Positions 37,351 to 47,247 are shown, counted from the first letter of the stretch. The stretch: 64,000 bases of DNA from Saprospiraceae bacterium (GCA_016787415.1 JAEUUT010000070.1:124001-188000); one strand, 5' to 3'. Program-made: numbers and translations. Notes: generated by a model from the sequence alone, not told the origin.

Positions 37351-38593
37351 TTATTTGAAGGTCAAAATTTGCTTGGTGGTAATGGTTGTTTTTTTTCAAA
37401 AAAACTTTGCCCAACAAGTCCTCCCGCTCGACAGCATTCTCGTTCGTATCGAGCGCAACCACCCGGCGTTGAAAGTCGTTGACGCTCGTATCCGGGAACT
37501 CGACACCTATGCCACGGGTGCAGTTTCGCTGCCCCCGCCACGGGTGAGCGGTGGTTTCTGGATGACCCCGTACAACCCCGCGCGGTGGAGCGAGGGCATG
37601 GGCGCGTTCATGGTATCCGCCGAGCAAATGCTTCCCAACCGGGGAATGCAGCAAGCGGAGGGCCGCTATATGGCTTCCATGTCGGGCATGCAGGTAGCGG
37701 AAAAAGGCGTGATGCGGAACATGCTCTTTGCCGAGGCGAAAACCGCCTATTTCAATTGGCTGATTTTGAAAAAGAAGATCACTGTCGTGGAAGAAAGCAA
37801 AAGTCTCCTTCGGCTGATGCTCCAAAGCGCACGTGAACGTTATAAGTACAACCGGGAAAAACTCGGCAGCATCTACAAAGCCGAAGCAGAACTCGCCGAC
37901 CTCGACCGGATGCAAGCCATGTTTGCTGGTGAAATCCGCCAGCAAAAAACCATGCTCGAAGCCCTGATGCAATTTCCCTCAGTAACTGATTTTGAGGTGG
38001 ACACAGCCGTCATTTTGACTTTTTGGACAAACCTTCCCGCACTCCCCGACACCGCCCGCATCCTCGCCCGAAGCGACATCCGGGCGGTCGAAGCCCAACT
38101 CCGCACCGCCCGCCTCGAACAAGAATGGAACCGCTCGAAACTCAAACCCGAGTTTGGCGTCCGTTTCGACCATATGTTCGCCTTCGGAGGTGCGCCCTGG
38201 CAGTTCTCGTTCATGGGCATGATGACTGTTCCGATTGCGCCCTGGGCGAACAAAGACATTAAGACCAAAATCAAAGGCATTGACTTCAAATTCGCCGCTT
38301 TCGATTGGGAAAAAGCCGCCATCGCCAACGCCGTCCGGGGCGCAGCCGCCGACCGTCTTGTGATGATGCAGACCCTCCAAAACCAAATCGAACGCTACGA
38401 AAATAACATCGTGCCCAACCAGCGCAAGCGTTTTCAAAGCACCCTGCTCGCTTACGAGCAAAATACTGACGAGTTGTTTATGGCGCTTGATGCCTGGCTC
38501 GAACTGAAAATGAGCCGACTGGCGCAACTTGATCTCCTTCAACAACTCTTGCAAGCCAAAATCGCTTATGAAAAAGAACTGGAAATACGGTAA
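37337..38593 (+). CDS. TolC-family outer-membrane efflux protein
   Basis: From ATG 37337 (MSRNSYLKVKIC), 418 residues; an in-frame TTG at 37325 is less likely. A signal peptide ends near NFAQ and is followed by two long helical repeats of the TolC/OEP fold (ALKVVDARIRELDTYATG, then VEAQLRTARLEQEWNRSKL). It provides the outer-membrane duct for the CusA pump. Overlaps with both neighbours (14 bases with the pump, 26 with the first adaptor) show tight translational coupling. Confidence 0.9.
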   Translation: MSRNSYLKVKICLVVMVVFFQKNFAQQVLPLDSILVRIERNHPALKVVDARIRELDTYATGAVSLPPPRVSGGFWMTPYNPARWSEGMGAFMVSAEQMLPNRGMQQAEGRYMASMSGMQVAEKGVMRNMLFAEAKTAYFNWLILKKKITVVEESKSLLRLMLQSARERYKYNREKLGSIYKAEAELADLDRMQAMFAGEIRQQKTMLEALMQFPSVTDFEVDTAVILTFWTNLPALPDTARILARSDIRAVEAQLRTARLEQEWNRSKLKPEFGVRFDHMFAFGGAPWQFSFMGMMTVPIAPWANKDIKTKIKGIDFKFAAFDWEKAAIANAVRGAAADRLVMMQTLQNQIERYENNIVPNQRKRFQSTLLAYEQNTDELFMALDAWLELKMSRLAQLDLLQQLLQAKIAYEKELEIR

Positions 38594-39914
38594 AGCAACC
38601 GCCCTGCTCGCAGCCCTGCTGCTCTTGCTCGCCGCTTGCCGAAACAAAACCGCCGACCATTCGCAGCACGGAGAAATGCCCGCCGGACACGACCACGCTG
38701 CCTTGCAAATGACCACGGCGGCAGCAGTTTACACCTGCCCGATGCACCCCGAAATCCAGCGAAACGAGCCGGGAACGTGCCCGATTTGTGGAATGGATTT
38801 AGTGAAAAAAGAGACGACTGCCCTCGAAAGTCATGAGCACAGCAGCCACGACACGGCAGCCACCGACCTCGATTTTTTGTTGAAACCAACTTACGAGTAC
38901 GTTTTGACCACCATAAAAACCGTCCGCCCCGAGCGGAAAACCCTCGCCGCCAGCATCGAAGCACCCGGCTACCTCGCCTTTGATGCCCGAAAAGTGCAGG
39001 CAATCGCCGCTCGTTTCGGCGGTCGCATCGAGCGATTGTACGTCAAATACCCATACCAACCCGTGAAGAAAGGGCAACGCATCCTGGACATGTACAGCCC
39101 CGAAATCGCCACCGCACAGCAAGAATTGATTTTTTTACTCGAAAACGATGCCACCAATATGGTTTTGCTCGATAATGCCCGCCGTCGCCTCTCACTTCTG
39201 GGCTTGTCGTTGGCTCAAATCGAGGAGGTGGAGAAGTCCCGGAAACCCTCGCTTTCGCTGTCCATTTTCAGCCCGTTCGACGGACTTGTTTTTGAAAAAG
39301 CAATGCTCGCTCCTGCATCGCCCAGTGCAGACGGTGAAATGCTCTCCGCCAGCGGCTCAACAAGCCCGACCGGGACCACTGGAACTGCGGGTGGACTTTC
39401 CCTTCAGGAAGGCATGTACGTTCAAAAAGGACAGCGGTTGTTCAGTCTCCAAAGCCTCGCCACGGTTTGGGCGGTGCTCGAATTTTACCCATCCGATGTT
39501 TCGTCTGTCAAGGTCGGGCAGGCAGTAAGTATTCGCATCGAGCCATTTGAGAAACCTTTTTTAGGAAAAATAAACTACATAGAGCCACAGTTCGGGCCGG
39601 GCGGCAAAAACCTCCGGGCGAGGGTCTATCTCGAAAACCTTGGAGCTAAATTGAACCCCGGCGCACTCGTCAAAGCCACCGTACACGCAAGCGGACGTTC
39701 GGGGCTGTGGATTCCGAAGGCCGCCGCTCTCGATTTTGGCAGACAAAAGGTGGCTTTTTTGAAGACGGACGGTGTTTTTCAATCGAAAAAAATCGAAACA
39801 GGCGACGCTTCTGGCGAGTGGCTTGAAGTCCGATCGGGACTTTCCGAAGTGGATGAAATCGCCGCCAATGCCCAATTTCTCATGGACAGTGAGAGTTTTG
39901 TAAAATCAAATTGA
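38568..39914 (+). CDS. RND periplasmic adaptor with N-terminal heavy-metal-binding domain (CusB-like, first copy)
   Basis: From ATG 38568, 448 residues, lipobox LAAC (Cys24). After a His-rich stretch (HSQHGEMPAGHDH) comes a heavy-metal-binding domain at about 55-79 (YTCPMHPEIQ to CPICGMDL). Then the adaptor barrel-sandwich, helical hairpin and beta-barrel domains follow (APGYLAFDARKVQAIAARFG, RLYVKYPYQPVKKGQRI). A Ser/Gly/Thr insert near residue 265 (LSASGSTSPTGTTGTAGG) is unusual. It links CusA to TolC and may hand Cu(I) to the pump. A second adaptor follows at once. Confidence 0.9.
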   Translation: MKKNWKYGKATALLAALLLLLAACRNKTADHSQHGEMPAGHDHAALQMTTAAAVYTCPMHPEIQRNEPGTCPICGMDLVKKETTALESHEHSSHDTAATDLDFLLKPTYEYVLTTIKTVRPERKTLAASIEAPGYLAFDARKVQAIAARFGGRIERLYVKYPYQPVKKGQRILDMYSPEIATAQQELIFLLENDATNMVLLDNARRRLSLLGLSLAQIEEVEKSRKPSLSLSIFSPFDGLVFEKAMLAPASPSADGEMLSASGSTSPTGTTGTAGGLSLQEGMYVQKGQRLFSLQSLATVWAVLEFYPSDVSSVKVGQAVSIRIEPFEKPFLGKINYIEPQFGPGGKNLRARVYLENLGAKLNPGALVKATVHASGRSGLWIPKAAALDFGRQKVAFLKTDGVFQSKKIETGDASGEWLEVRSGLSEVDEIAANAQFLMDSESFVKSN

Positions 39915-39920
39915 TTGAAG

Positions 39921-41123
39921 ATGAATCATTTAGGAAAAAATATTGCCCTGTTCGCCCTCTTGCTCGTGATTGCCGCCTGCAAAAAAAACGCACCCGAAGC
40001 CATACCGGACAACGTTTTTTATACCTGCTCGATGCACCCGCAGGTCATGGAAAAACAACCCGGCACTTGCCCCATTTGCAAAATGGATTTGATACGGACG
40101 GAAACGCACCCAAACCAACAAACCGGCGAGTTGAAGTTGAGCGATGAGCAAATCCGGCTGGCAAACATCCGGACCGACACCGTGCGTCTCCGACCGCTCG
40201 GCGAAGAAATCACGCTCTCCGCCACCTTGAAGGAAAACCAAAACCTCGTCAACATGATTACCGCAAGGATTTCGGGCAGGGTCGAGCGGCTGTTCGTCCG
40301 CAACGTCGGTGAAACCGTTCGGGCAGGACAGGCGGTTTTTGAATTGTACAGCGAGGATCTCGCTTCGGCGCAACAAGACTACCTGTTGGCTCGGCAAAGT
40401 CAAAAACGCTACGGCGAAACCGAGCCGAATTTTGCCCGCATCGCCGATGCCGCCCGCAACAAACTCTTGCTCTGGGGCATGACCGAGTCGCAAATCGGAG
40501 AACTCGAACATAGCGACTCGCCCAAAAACACGCACACTTTTTACAGCAAATACAGCGGCATCGCTACCGAAGTGAGTATCGCCGAGGGCGATTATGTGGC
40601 GGAAGGCTCGCCCGTGCTGCGCCTCGCCGACCTGCGCACGCTTTGGGCAGAAGCGCAATTATACGTCAGTGATTTGCCTTTTCTCGCTCAAACCCGGGAG
40701 GCATCGGTCGCGTTGCCGTATTTCTCCGGAAGAATCCTTGGCGGCAAGGTCAGTTTTGTCAATCCCAGCCTCGAAGCCTCTTCCAAAATTGTGCTGGCCC
40801 GCGTGGAACTTTCCAACCTGGACAATGCATACCAGCCTGGTATGCAGGCCTGGATAACCATAAAAGGCAAAACGCGCCGTGCGCTCGCCGTGCCAACCAA
40901 TGCGCTCATTCAGGATAGTCGCGGCGTCACACTCTGGATAAAAAACGCTACAGGCGGCTTCGAAGGTCGGATGGTGCGTATTGGTATTGCCAATAAGGAT
41001 TACACGGAAATTGTCGATGGGCTGCAACCCGGAGAGTTGGTGGTTGTTTCCGGGGCTTACTTGTTACAAAGCGAACTTGTATTTAAGAAAGGAGCCGATC
41101 CCATGGCGGGGCACAAGATGTAG
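39921..41123 (+). CDS. RND periplasmic adaptor with N-terminal heavy-metal-binding domain (CusB-like, second copy)
   Basis: From ATG 39921, 400 residues, lipobox IAAC (Cys20). The heavy-metal-binding domain is at about 34-58 (YTCSMHPQVMEKQPGTCPIC, then KMDL), and the adaptor core follows (EEITLSATLKENQNLVNMIT, LFVRNVGETVRAGQ). The gene starts six bases after the first adaptor stops. It lacks the Ser/Gly insert and differs clearly in sequence, so this is an old duplication or a recruited adaptor. Two adaptors for one pump could form mixed hexamers. Confidence 0.9.
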   Translation: MNHLGKNIALFALLLVIAACKKNAPEAIPDNVFYTCSMHPQVMEKQPGTCPICKMDLIRTETHPNQQTGELKLSDEQIRLANIRTDTVRLRPLGEEITLSATLKENQNLVNMITARISGRVERLFVRNVGETVRAGQAVFELYSEDLASAQQDYLLARQSQKRYGETEPNFARIADAARNKLLLWGMTESQIGELEHSDSPKNTHTFYSKYSGIATEVSIAEGDYVAEGSPVLRLADLRTLWAEAQLYVSDLPFLAQTREASVALPYFSGRILGGKVSFVNPSLEASSKIVLARVELSNLDNAYQPGMQAWITIKGKTRRALAVPTNALIQDSRGVTLWIKNATGGFEGRMVRIGIANKDYTEIVDGLQPGELVVVSGAYLLQSELVFKKGADPMAGHKM

Positions 41124-41220
41124 GCTATCCTTCCTTTAAGAGGCTGTTTGAGTTATTCTGCCGGAGGCAAAAAAACATACGATAAAAAACAAAACATAAA
41201 AAAAGATGTTTTAGAAAAGC

Positions 41221-41607
41221 ATGAAATTTCTATCTTCCATATTTCTACCTTTTGCCTTGATGCTTGTTTTCTTGGCAGCACCCACAAGCAATGCCTTTGC
41301 TTGTGGCGGTGGTGAAAGTTGTGGTAAAAGGGAAGAGCAAAAAGGAAGTCAAGAAAAAAGTTGTTGTAGCCAGGAAACAGACTATTCAAAACCTTGCAAC
41401 GATAAAAAAGATCGCGGCGGAGATTGCGGTAAAAAGAACTGTCATTGCCCGACTACTTTTTCCCATGGCCAAATAGCGGTTGCAGCTCCCCTAAAATTAG
41501 CATTGCCCATTTATTGCCTGCCTAAAAAAGCGGCTTGGTACTATCTCAATAAAACACCAAGCGCTGTTTACCTTTCTATTTGGCTGCCGCCAAAAATAAG
41601 TTGTTAG
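41221..41607 (+). CDS. Cys-rich secreted small protein
   Basis: Protein of 128 residues with a signal peptide ending SNAFA, then ten cysteines in CGGGESCGKR, SCCSQ, CGKKNCHC and later positions. The C-terminus SIWLPPKI recurs at the end of the His-rich protein at 49667. No enzyme domain is recognised; the Cys content and place behind the Cus genes suggest metal binding in the periplasm. Confidence 0.65.
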   Translation: MKFLSSIFLPFALMLVFLAAPTSNAFACGGGESCGKREEQKGSQEKSCCSQETDYSKPCNDKKDRGGDCGKKNCHCPTTFSHGQIAVAAPLKLALPIYCLPKKAAWYYLNKTPSAVYLSIWLPPKISC

Positions 41608-41694
41608 ACCCATATGACAGCCACAAGTCTGTCTACTCGAAAGCGCCTTGCTTTCGCAATTCACTCGAATTTAACGGTTTAACAATTTTTCAAA

Positions 41695-42729
41695 ATGAAA
41701 TTTCAGCATTTCATTTTGTCAATGTCGCTTTTTGCGACGTTGGCAATCGTGGCATCGTGCCGCAAAGACAAGAATGGACTTAATATCACCCACCCGGCGG
41801 CATTTGTCGTCAACGGTGCGGACAACAACATCAGCGTCATTGACCTGACGGACGATACCAAAGTCCACGACATCAGCCTCAACGGCGCAACTTTCCCGCA
41901 CCACATTTACATCAGCCCGGACAAGTCCAAGTTGGCGGTGGCAATCACCAACACCGATTTGAGCGCAGGTCACGGCGGGCATGGCAGCATTGCGGGCAAT
42001 TTCAAAGTGCAGGTAATCAACGCCGTAACGGGTGTGATTGAAAAAGAAATTGCGCTCACGAGGTTGCCGCACAACGCCGTTTTCAACCCAAGCGGAACGG
42101 AACTTTGGATACCACAAGCCGACACACCAAGCACGGTCGTGGTCTATCGCACCGCCGATTGGACAAAAACCAACGAAATCACGGTCGGGCATTTGACCTC
42201 GGAAGTGACTTTCTCCGCCGACGGTTCAAAAGTCTATGCGGCAAACACGGACGAAGCGACGGTTTCCGTCATTAACCCGAACACAAAAATGGTCTTGGCG
42301 GATATTGCCGTCGGGCTTGCCCCCGTTGGCGCTTGGACAGCCGAAAACGGGAAAATGTACGCCGACAACGAAACGAGCAAGACCGTTTCCGAAATTGACG
42401 TTGCCACCAATGTCGTGACCGCCACAATAGACCTTGGCTTCAAGCCCGGCTATGTGGCGTACAGCGACCACCATTCCGAACTTTGGGTAAGCGATGCCGA
42501 CAACGGCAAAGCGGTTTTCTACAAACTGGTCGGCGGCGTTTGGACAAAGGACGGCGAAGTCGCAACGGGTGCGGATGCCCACGCCATTGCGTTCAACGCA
42601 GACGGCACGAAGGCATACGTCACCAATCAAGGTGCGGGAACGGTCTCGGTCATCAGCCTTGCAACCCACACCAAAACCAAAGACATCACCGTGGGCAGCA
42701 AGCCGAACGGCATTGTCTTGAAACAGTAA
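41695..42729 (+). CDS. YncE/YVTN-type beta-propeller lipoprotein
   Basis: Protein of 344 residues, lipobox IVASC. Seven-bladed propeller repeats of the VNGADNNISVIDLTDDTK and VYAANTDEATVSVINPNT kind run through the rest. Such proteins are often binding scaffolds; the substrate is unknown. A His/Gly loop (SAGHGGHGSIAGN) in blade two could bind metal. Codon use is enriched in GCG/GGC relative to flanking genes, which may hint at a separate origin. Confidence 0.82.
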   Translation: MKFQHFILSMSLFATLAIVASCRKDKNGLNITHPAAFVVNGADNNISVIDLTDDTKVHDISLNGATFPHHIYISPDKSKLAVAITNTDLSAGHGGHGSIAGNFKVQVINAVTGVIEKEIALTRLPHNAVFNPSGTELWIPQADTPSTVVVYRTADWTKTNEITVGHLTSEVTFSADGSKVYAANTDEATVSVINPNTKMVLADIAVGLAPVGAWTAENGKMYADNETSKTVSEIDVATNVVTATIDLGFKPGYVAYSDHHSELWVSDADNGKAVFYKLVGGVWTKDGEVATGADAHAIAFNADGTKAYVTNQGAGTVSVISLATHTKTKDITVGSKPNGIVLKQ

Positions 42730-42753
42730 TCTTCACTTTCAAAATTTAAAAAA

Positions 42754-43440
42754 ATGAAAAATACAGTAATGGTGCTTTGCACCATGTTCTTGATGCTTAC
42801 CGCTTGCAAGAACAATCAGGCACAAAATGCCACAAAAGCACAATCCGCCGACCAATCGGCTGCCCTGTACGCCTGTTCGATGCACCCCGAAATCACGGGC
42901 AAAAAAGGCGACAAATGCTCCAAATGCGGCATGGAATTGACCGAACCCATAAGCGCAAACGCCCCGGCAGCCACGCCCGAAGCGGGGCAAGCCGGAGGCG
43001 GCACGGTGTCCATAAAAGCAATCGTGGACGGGTATCTGGCTGTGAAAAACGCTTTCACAGCCGACAAAACTACAGAGGCCGCCGCTGCTGGAAAGGCTTT
43101 GGAGGCTACGTTGCGGGATTTCAACAAAGCCGCTTTGACGGCGGAACAGAAAAAGGCGTTTGATGAGATCGCCGAGGATGCCACCGAACACGCCGAACAC
43201 ATCGGTGCCAACGGCGGCAAAATCGAACATCAACGCGAGCATTTTGCGCTGTTGAGCAAGGACATCTACGATTTGGTGAAAGCCTTCGGTGCGGCAGGAC
43301 AGCCGCTGTACCAAGATTTTTGCCCGATGTACGACAAGGGCAAGGGGGCGATTTGGTTGAGCGAAACCAAAGACATCACCAATCCTTATTACGGCAAAAA
43401 AATGCTGACCTGCGGCAAGGTCAAAGAAGAAATCAAGTAA
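42754..43440 (+). CDS. DUF3347 lipoprotein with heavy-metal-binding domain
   Basis: Protein of 228 residues, lipobox MLTAC. A heavy-metal-binding domain (YACSMHPEITGKKGDKCSKC, then GMEL) is followed by a Pro/Ala linker and a DUF3347 four-helix domain (AIVDGYLAVKNAFTADKT to FCPMYDKGKGAIWLSETKD). DUF3347 proteins are frequent near Bacteroidota copper genes, including as a C-terminal domain of CusB adaptors. The separate gene may therefore serve the two adaptors upstream. The terminal segment YYGKKMLTCGKV adds another Cys. Confidence 0.87.
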   Translation: MKNTVMVLCTMFLMLTACKNNQAQNATKAQSADQSAALYACSMHPEITGKKGDKCSKCGMELTEPISANAPAATPEAGQAGGGTVSIKAIVDGYLAVKNAFTADKTTEAAAAGKALEATLRDFNKAALTAEQKKAFDEIAEDATEHAEHIGANGGKIEHQREHFALLSKDIYDLVKAFGAAGQPLYQDFCPMYDKGKGAIWLSETKDITNPYYGKKMLTCGKVKEEIK

Positions 43441-43442
43441 AA

Positions 43443-43913
43443 ATGATGAAGGCCCGTTTGAAAAAAACGGCATTCGTCGCAGCCACAATCTTTGTGCTTA
43501 TCCAGTTTGTCCAACCTGCCCGCAACGAAAGCGGGCAGGTTTTGGACACGGACATTTCCAAAACGGTATCCGTGCCGGAAAGTGTGCAAAGCATTTTGTC
43601 GAAATCTTGCTACGACTGCCACAGCAACCACACCCGCTACCCATGGTACACCCGCATCCAGCCCGGCGGCTGGTTCATGGCTTACCATATTCGGAACGGA
43701 AAGGAGAAATTGAATTTCAACGAATTCGGCTCGTACCCAAAACGGAGGCAGGAAAGCAAATTGGATGCAATCGCCAAGCAAATCGAGGACGACGCCATGC
43801 CCTTGTCTTCCTATACTTTGATGCACCAAAACGCTGTTTTGTCGCCTTCCGAAAAAGAGGCAATCATCTTTTGGGCGAACAGTTCAAGGGACAGCCTTTC
43901 ATCCAAAAATTGA
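43443..43913 (+). CDS. Heme-binding domain protein (Haem_bd family)
   Basis: From ATG 43443, 156 residues with one N-terminal membrane segment and a single c-type heme motif CYDCH at 56-60, followed by SNHTRYPWYTRIQPGGW, a hallmark of the small cytochrome family in Bacteroidota. It starts two bases after the DUF3347 stop. It may carry electrons to or from the oxidases of this region. Confidence 0.87.
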   Translation: MMKARLKKTAFVAATIFVLIQFVQPARNESGQVLDTDISKTVSVPESVQSILSKSCYDCHSNHTRYPWYTRIQPGGWFMAYHIRNGKEKLNFNEFGSYPKRRQESKLDAIAKQIEDDAMPLSSYTLMHQNAVLSPSEKEAIIFWANSSRDSLSSKN

Positions 43914-43921
43914 CACCGGAA

Positions 43922-44572
43922 ATGGCAAACGAAAAATTCATCCCCGCATTAGGCTACGATTTTTTGACGACCTATTACGATTTGACCATAAAACTGACCA
44001 TGCCCGAAAAGAAATTCCGGGACTTGTTGGTCGAACAAATTGACCCGCAGCCGGGCGAAAAAATCCTCGAATTCGGCTGCGGGACTGGGCAAAACTTGCT
44101 TTTGGTAAAAAAACAATGCCCCGAAGCCGACCTGCGTGGCCTCGACATTGACCCGAAAGTGAACGAAATCGCCCACCGTAAACTGCAAAAACAGCGGATG
44201 TATGTGCCGCTCGATTTGTACGACGGCATGATGTTTCCGTACTCGACCGCACGGTTTGACAAGGTGTACAGTTGCCTCGTTTTTCATCAATTGGATGCCG
44301 ATGCGAAGTTTGCCTGCCTCGGCGAAATCCACCGAGTGTTGAAAAAGGGCGGCAAATTGGTCATTGCCGATTGGGGAAAAGCCGACGGTAAAATCATGCG
44401 CCTCGCTTTCGGGCTGGTGCAATTGCTCGACGGTTTCAAGACCACGAATGACAATGTGCAAGGGCGGATACCTGATTTCATCAGTGAAGCGGGCTTTCAA
44501 AACGTCGAGGTCAGTCAGTCAATCAATACCGCCGTTGGCACATTTTCTTATTTTCAATCAATCAAAAAATGA
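43922..44572 (+). CDS. Class I SAM-dependent methyltransferase
   Basis: From ATG 43922, 216 residues. The SAM-binding motif is ILEFGCGTGQNLLLV at about 48-62, followed by the acidic residue in LRGLDID and the post-I motifs YSCLVFHQLD and LKKGGKLVIADWG. Similar to UbiE-type methyltransferases. The substrate is unknown. A longer open frame from 43607 lies out of register with the heme protein and is not the true start. Confidence 0.85.
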   Translation: MANEKFIPALGYDFLTTYYDLTIKLTMPEKKFRDLLVEQIDPQPGEKILEFGCGTGQNLLLVKKQCPEADLRGLDIDPKVNEIAHRKLQKQRMYVPLDLYDGMMFPYSTARFDKVYSCLVFHQLDADAKFACLGEIHRVLKKGGKLVIADWGKADGKIMRLAFGLVQLLDGFKTTNDNVQGRIPDFISEAGFQNVEVSQSINTAVGTFSYFQSIKK

Positions 44573-44582
44573 AATTTCTAAA

Positions 44583-47240
44583 ATGGCTTTTCAAAAAAAT
44601 ATTTGTCAAAAAGTGCTGCCAATAACTGCACTCTTCCTCGGCTTGTTTTTATTCAATGCCACCGCCGTTTTTGCCCAAAACAATGGCAAATCGCAGCCGG
44701 ACGGCTCGTATTACACCTGCACAATGGACCCGAAAGTCCACAACGACAAGCCCGGCACTTGCCCAATCTGCGGTATGACTTTGGTCAAAGTGAAAGGCAA
44801 AAAGGCGAAGGCAAAACCCAAGCCCATGCCCGAACATGAAAACCATGAACCCATGCCCATGACAAAGGACACAACAAAAGCGGCTGGCATGGATATGGGC
44901 AAAATGGGGAAAACTGATGCCCCGGAAGCAAAACCAATGGAAACGGGCAACATGGATACCCTGAAAATGGGCAAAATGCCCATGCCAATCGAACCCAAAA
45001 AACCGCCCGTCGAAATTGCGAGGCCGCCCAAAACCGTCCGATATGATTTGTATATGCGGGATACGACGGTCAATTTTACGGGCAAACCCAGACGGGCAAT
45101 CGCCACGAACGGGCAAATCCCGATGCCCACGCTGACTTTCACCGAGGGCGACACGGCTGAAATCTATGTCCACAACGAATTGGAGGAAGAAACTTCCGTG
45201 CATTGGCACGGCCTGTTTTTGCCAAACAAAGAGGACGGCGTGCCGAACCTGACGCAAATGCCAATCAAGCCGGGCGAGGTGCATTTGTACAAATTTCCAA
45301 TCATCCAGCACGGGACGCACTGGTATCACAGCCATTCGGGTTTGCAGGAGCAGATTGGGATGTACGGCTCTTTTATCATGAACAAAAGGGCAAATGACCC
45401 GACTTTCAGAGAGGGAATAGACGATTTGCCCTCAATCCCTTTGGTTTTGAGCGAATGGACAGATTACAATCCAAACAATGTCCACCGAATGCTGCACAAC
45501 GCTACGGATTGGTTTGCCATCAAAAAAGGTACGACGCAGAGTTATGGCGAGGCCGTCAGGCAAGGCTATTTGAAGACCAAAATCAACAACGAGTGGAAAC
45601 GGATGAATGCCATGGACGTGAGCGATGTGTATTATGACAGGTTTTTAATAAATGGAAAAAACGAAAGCCAAGTCCCACAATTGAAGGGGGGCGACAAGGT
45701 CAGGCTGCGAATATCGAACGGCGGGGCATCCACCTATTTTTGGTTGAAGTTTGGCGGCGGAAAAATGACGGTCGTAGCCAACGACGGCAACGATGTTGAA
45801 CCAGTCGAGGTGGACAGGCTAATCATTGCCGTCTCGGAAACCTACGATGTGGTCGTGACTATCCCAGCCGACAATGGAAGTTTTGAGTTTTTGGCAACAT
45901 CCGAAGACCGCACAAAATCGGCATCCATTTTTTTGGGCAACGGCATTAAATATTTGACCATGCCTATGCCCAGGTTGAAATATTTCGAGGGCATGAAAAT
46001 GATGAACGGCATGATGAAAATGAACGGCGATTTGGACGATATGGGCATGCAAATGAGCCTCAATCAAATGGACATGAACGTGGTGATGTACCCCGAAATC
46101 ACGGGCGATGCCGTGCCGCACGACATGGGCAAAATGAAAATGTCGGCGGACGAATACAACAGCAACGAACTTTCTGACATCGTAACCTTAAATTATGCGA
46201 TGCTGAAATCGCCCACCAAAACCAAGCTGCCCAAAAACGCACCGGTCAAAGAATTGCGCTTTGAATTGTCGGGCAACATGAACCGATATGTGTGGAGTTT
46301 GGACAACAAAGTGGTTTCGGAAGCCGACAAAATCCTTATCAAAGAAGGTGAAAACGTGCGGATTGTCCTGCACAATGGCTCTATGATGCGCCACCCGATG
46401 CACTTGCACGGGCATGATTTCAGGTTGCTCAACGGGCAGGGCGACTTTGCACCGCTCAAAAACATCGTGGACATCATGCCAATGGAAACCGATACTTTGG
46501 AGTTCAATGCGAACGTGAAAGGCGATTGGTTTTTTCATTGTCATATCCTTTACCACATGATGAGCGGCATGGGTAGGGTGTTCAGTTATGAAAACCAATC
46601 GCCCAATCCACTTATCCCCGACCCGAAATTGGCGCAGCGCAAACTGTTTGCCGACGACCGAAAATTTCACTTTATGACCCGTGTGGGCATCGAAACCAAC
46701 GGCAGCGACGGCGAAGCGATGTTCGCAAATACAAGGTGGAAAGCAAGTACCCTTTGGCATTTGGGCTACCACTCGGAGCATGGCTTTGAAAGCGAAACTA
46801 TGTTTGGGCGTTTTTTGGGTAAAATGCAATGGCTGTATCCTTATGTTGGATTTGATTACCACTACAAAGTGGAAGGCAATGCGCCGGATAATTTTTTCAA
46901 CCTGGAAGGCAGCCCGAAAAATATTTTCGGCAGCGAAAAGCGCAATATGTTTGGTCAAATAAGCAATAAAAACAACCGCAAAACTTTTGTAGCGGGCATT
47001 GCGTACACCTTGCCAATGTTGTTTGTGGCAGATGCGAGAATAGATGGTGACGGGAAATTCCGTTTCCAATTGGGCAGGGAAGACATGCCGCTAACCAAAC
47101 GGCTGCGCTTCAACATAATGGTCAATACCGACAAAGAGTACATGGCGGGCTTCCGCTACATCGTAAGCAAAAACATAGGCCTTTCTACCCATTACGATAG
47201 CGATATGGGACTTGGCGTAGGATTGACCGTAACTTATTGA
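44583..47240 (+). CDS. Multicopper oxidase with heavy-metal-binding domain and barrel-like C-terminus
   Basis: From ATG 44583, 885 residues. A signal peptide ends AVFAQ (32) and is followed by a heavy-metal-binding domain at 43-67 (YYTCTMDPKVH to CPICGMTL) and a Met/Pro/Lys-rich linker. The cupredoxin domains carry HWHG (207-210), HWYHSHSGLQ (from 246), MRHPMHLHGHDFRL and HCHILYHMMSGMGR. The last 200 residues (from about 680) are amphipathic strands (RVGIETNGSDGEAMFANTRW to GLGVGLTVTY) resembling CopB-type outer-membrane proteins. This looks like a CopA-CopB fusion that would anchor the oxidase to the outer membrane. Confidence 0.85.
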   Translation: MAFQKNICQKVLPITALFLGLFLFNATAVFAQNNGKSQPDGSYYTCTMDPKVHNDKPGTCPICGMTLVKVKGKKAKAKPKPMPEHENHEPMPMTKDTTKAAGMDMGKMGKTDAPEAKPMETGNMDTLKMGKMPMPIEPKKPPVEIARPPKTVRYDLYMRDTTVNFTGKPRRAIATNGQIPMPTLTFTEGDTAEIYVHNELEEETSVHWHGLFLPNKEDGVPNLTQMPIKPGEVHLYKFPIIQHGTHWYHSHSGLQEQIGMYGSFIMNKRANDPTFREGIDDLPSIPLVLSEWTDYNPNNVHRMLHNATDWFAIKKGTTQSYGEAVRQGYLKTKINNEWKRMNAMDVSDVYYDRFLINGKNESQVPQLKGGDKVRLRISNGGASTYFWLKFGGGKMTVVANDGNDVEPVEVDRLIIAVSETYDVVVTIPADNGSFEFLATSEDRTKSASIFLGNGIKYLTMPMPRLKYFEGMKMMNGMMKMNGDLDDMGMQMSLNQMDMNVVMYPEITGDAVPHDMGKMKMSADEYNSNELSDIVTLNYAMLKSPTKTKLPKNAPVKELRFELSGNMNRYVWSLDNKVVSEADKILIKEGENVRIVLHNGSMMRHPMHLHGHDFRLLNGQGDFAPLKNIVDIMPMETDTLEFNANVKGDWFFHCHILYHMMSGMGRVFSYENQSPNPLIPDPKLAQRKLFADDRKFHFMTRVGIETNGSDGEAMFANTRWKASTLWHLGYHSEHGFESETMFGRFLGKMQWLYPYVGFDYHYKVEGNAPDNFFNLEGSPKNIFGSEKRNMFGQISNKNNRKTFVAGIAYTLPMLFVADARIDGDGKFRFQLGREDMPLTKRLRFNIMVNTDKEYMAGFRYIVSKNIGLSTHYDSDMGLGVGLTVTY

Positions 47241-47247
47241 AAATCGA

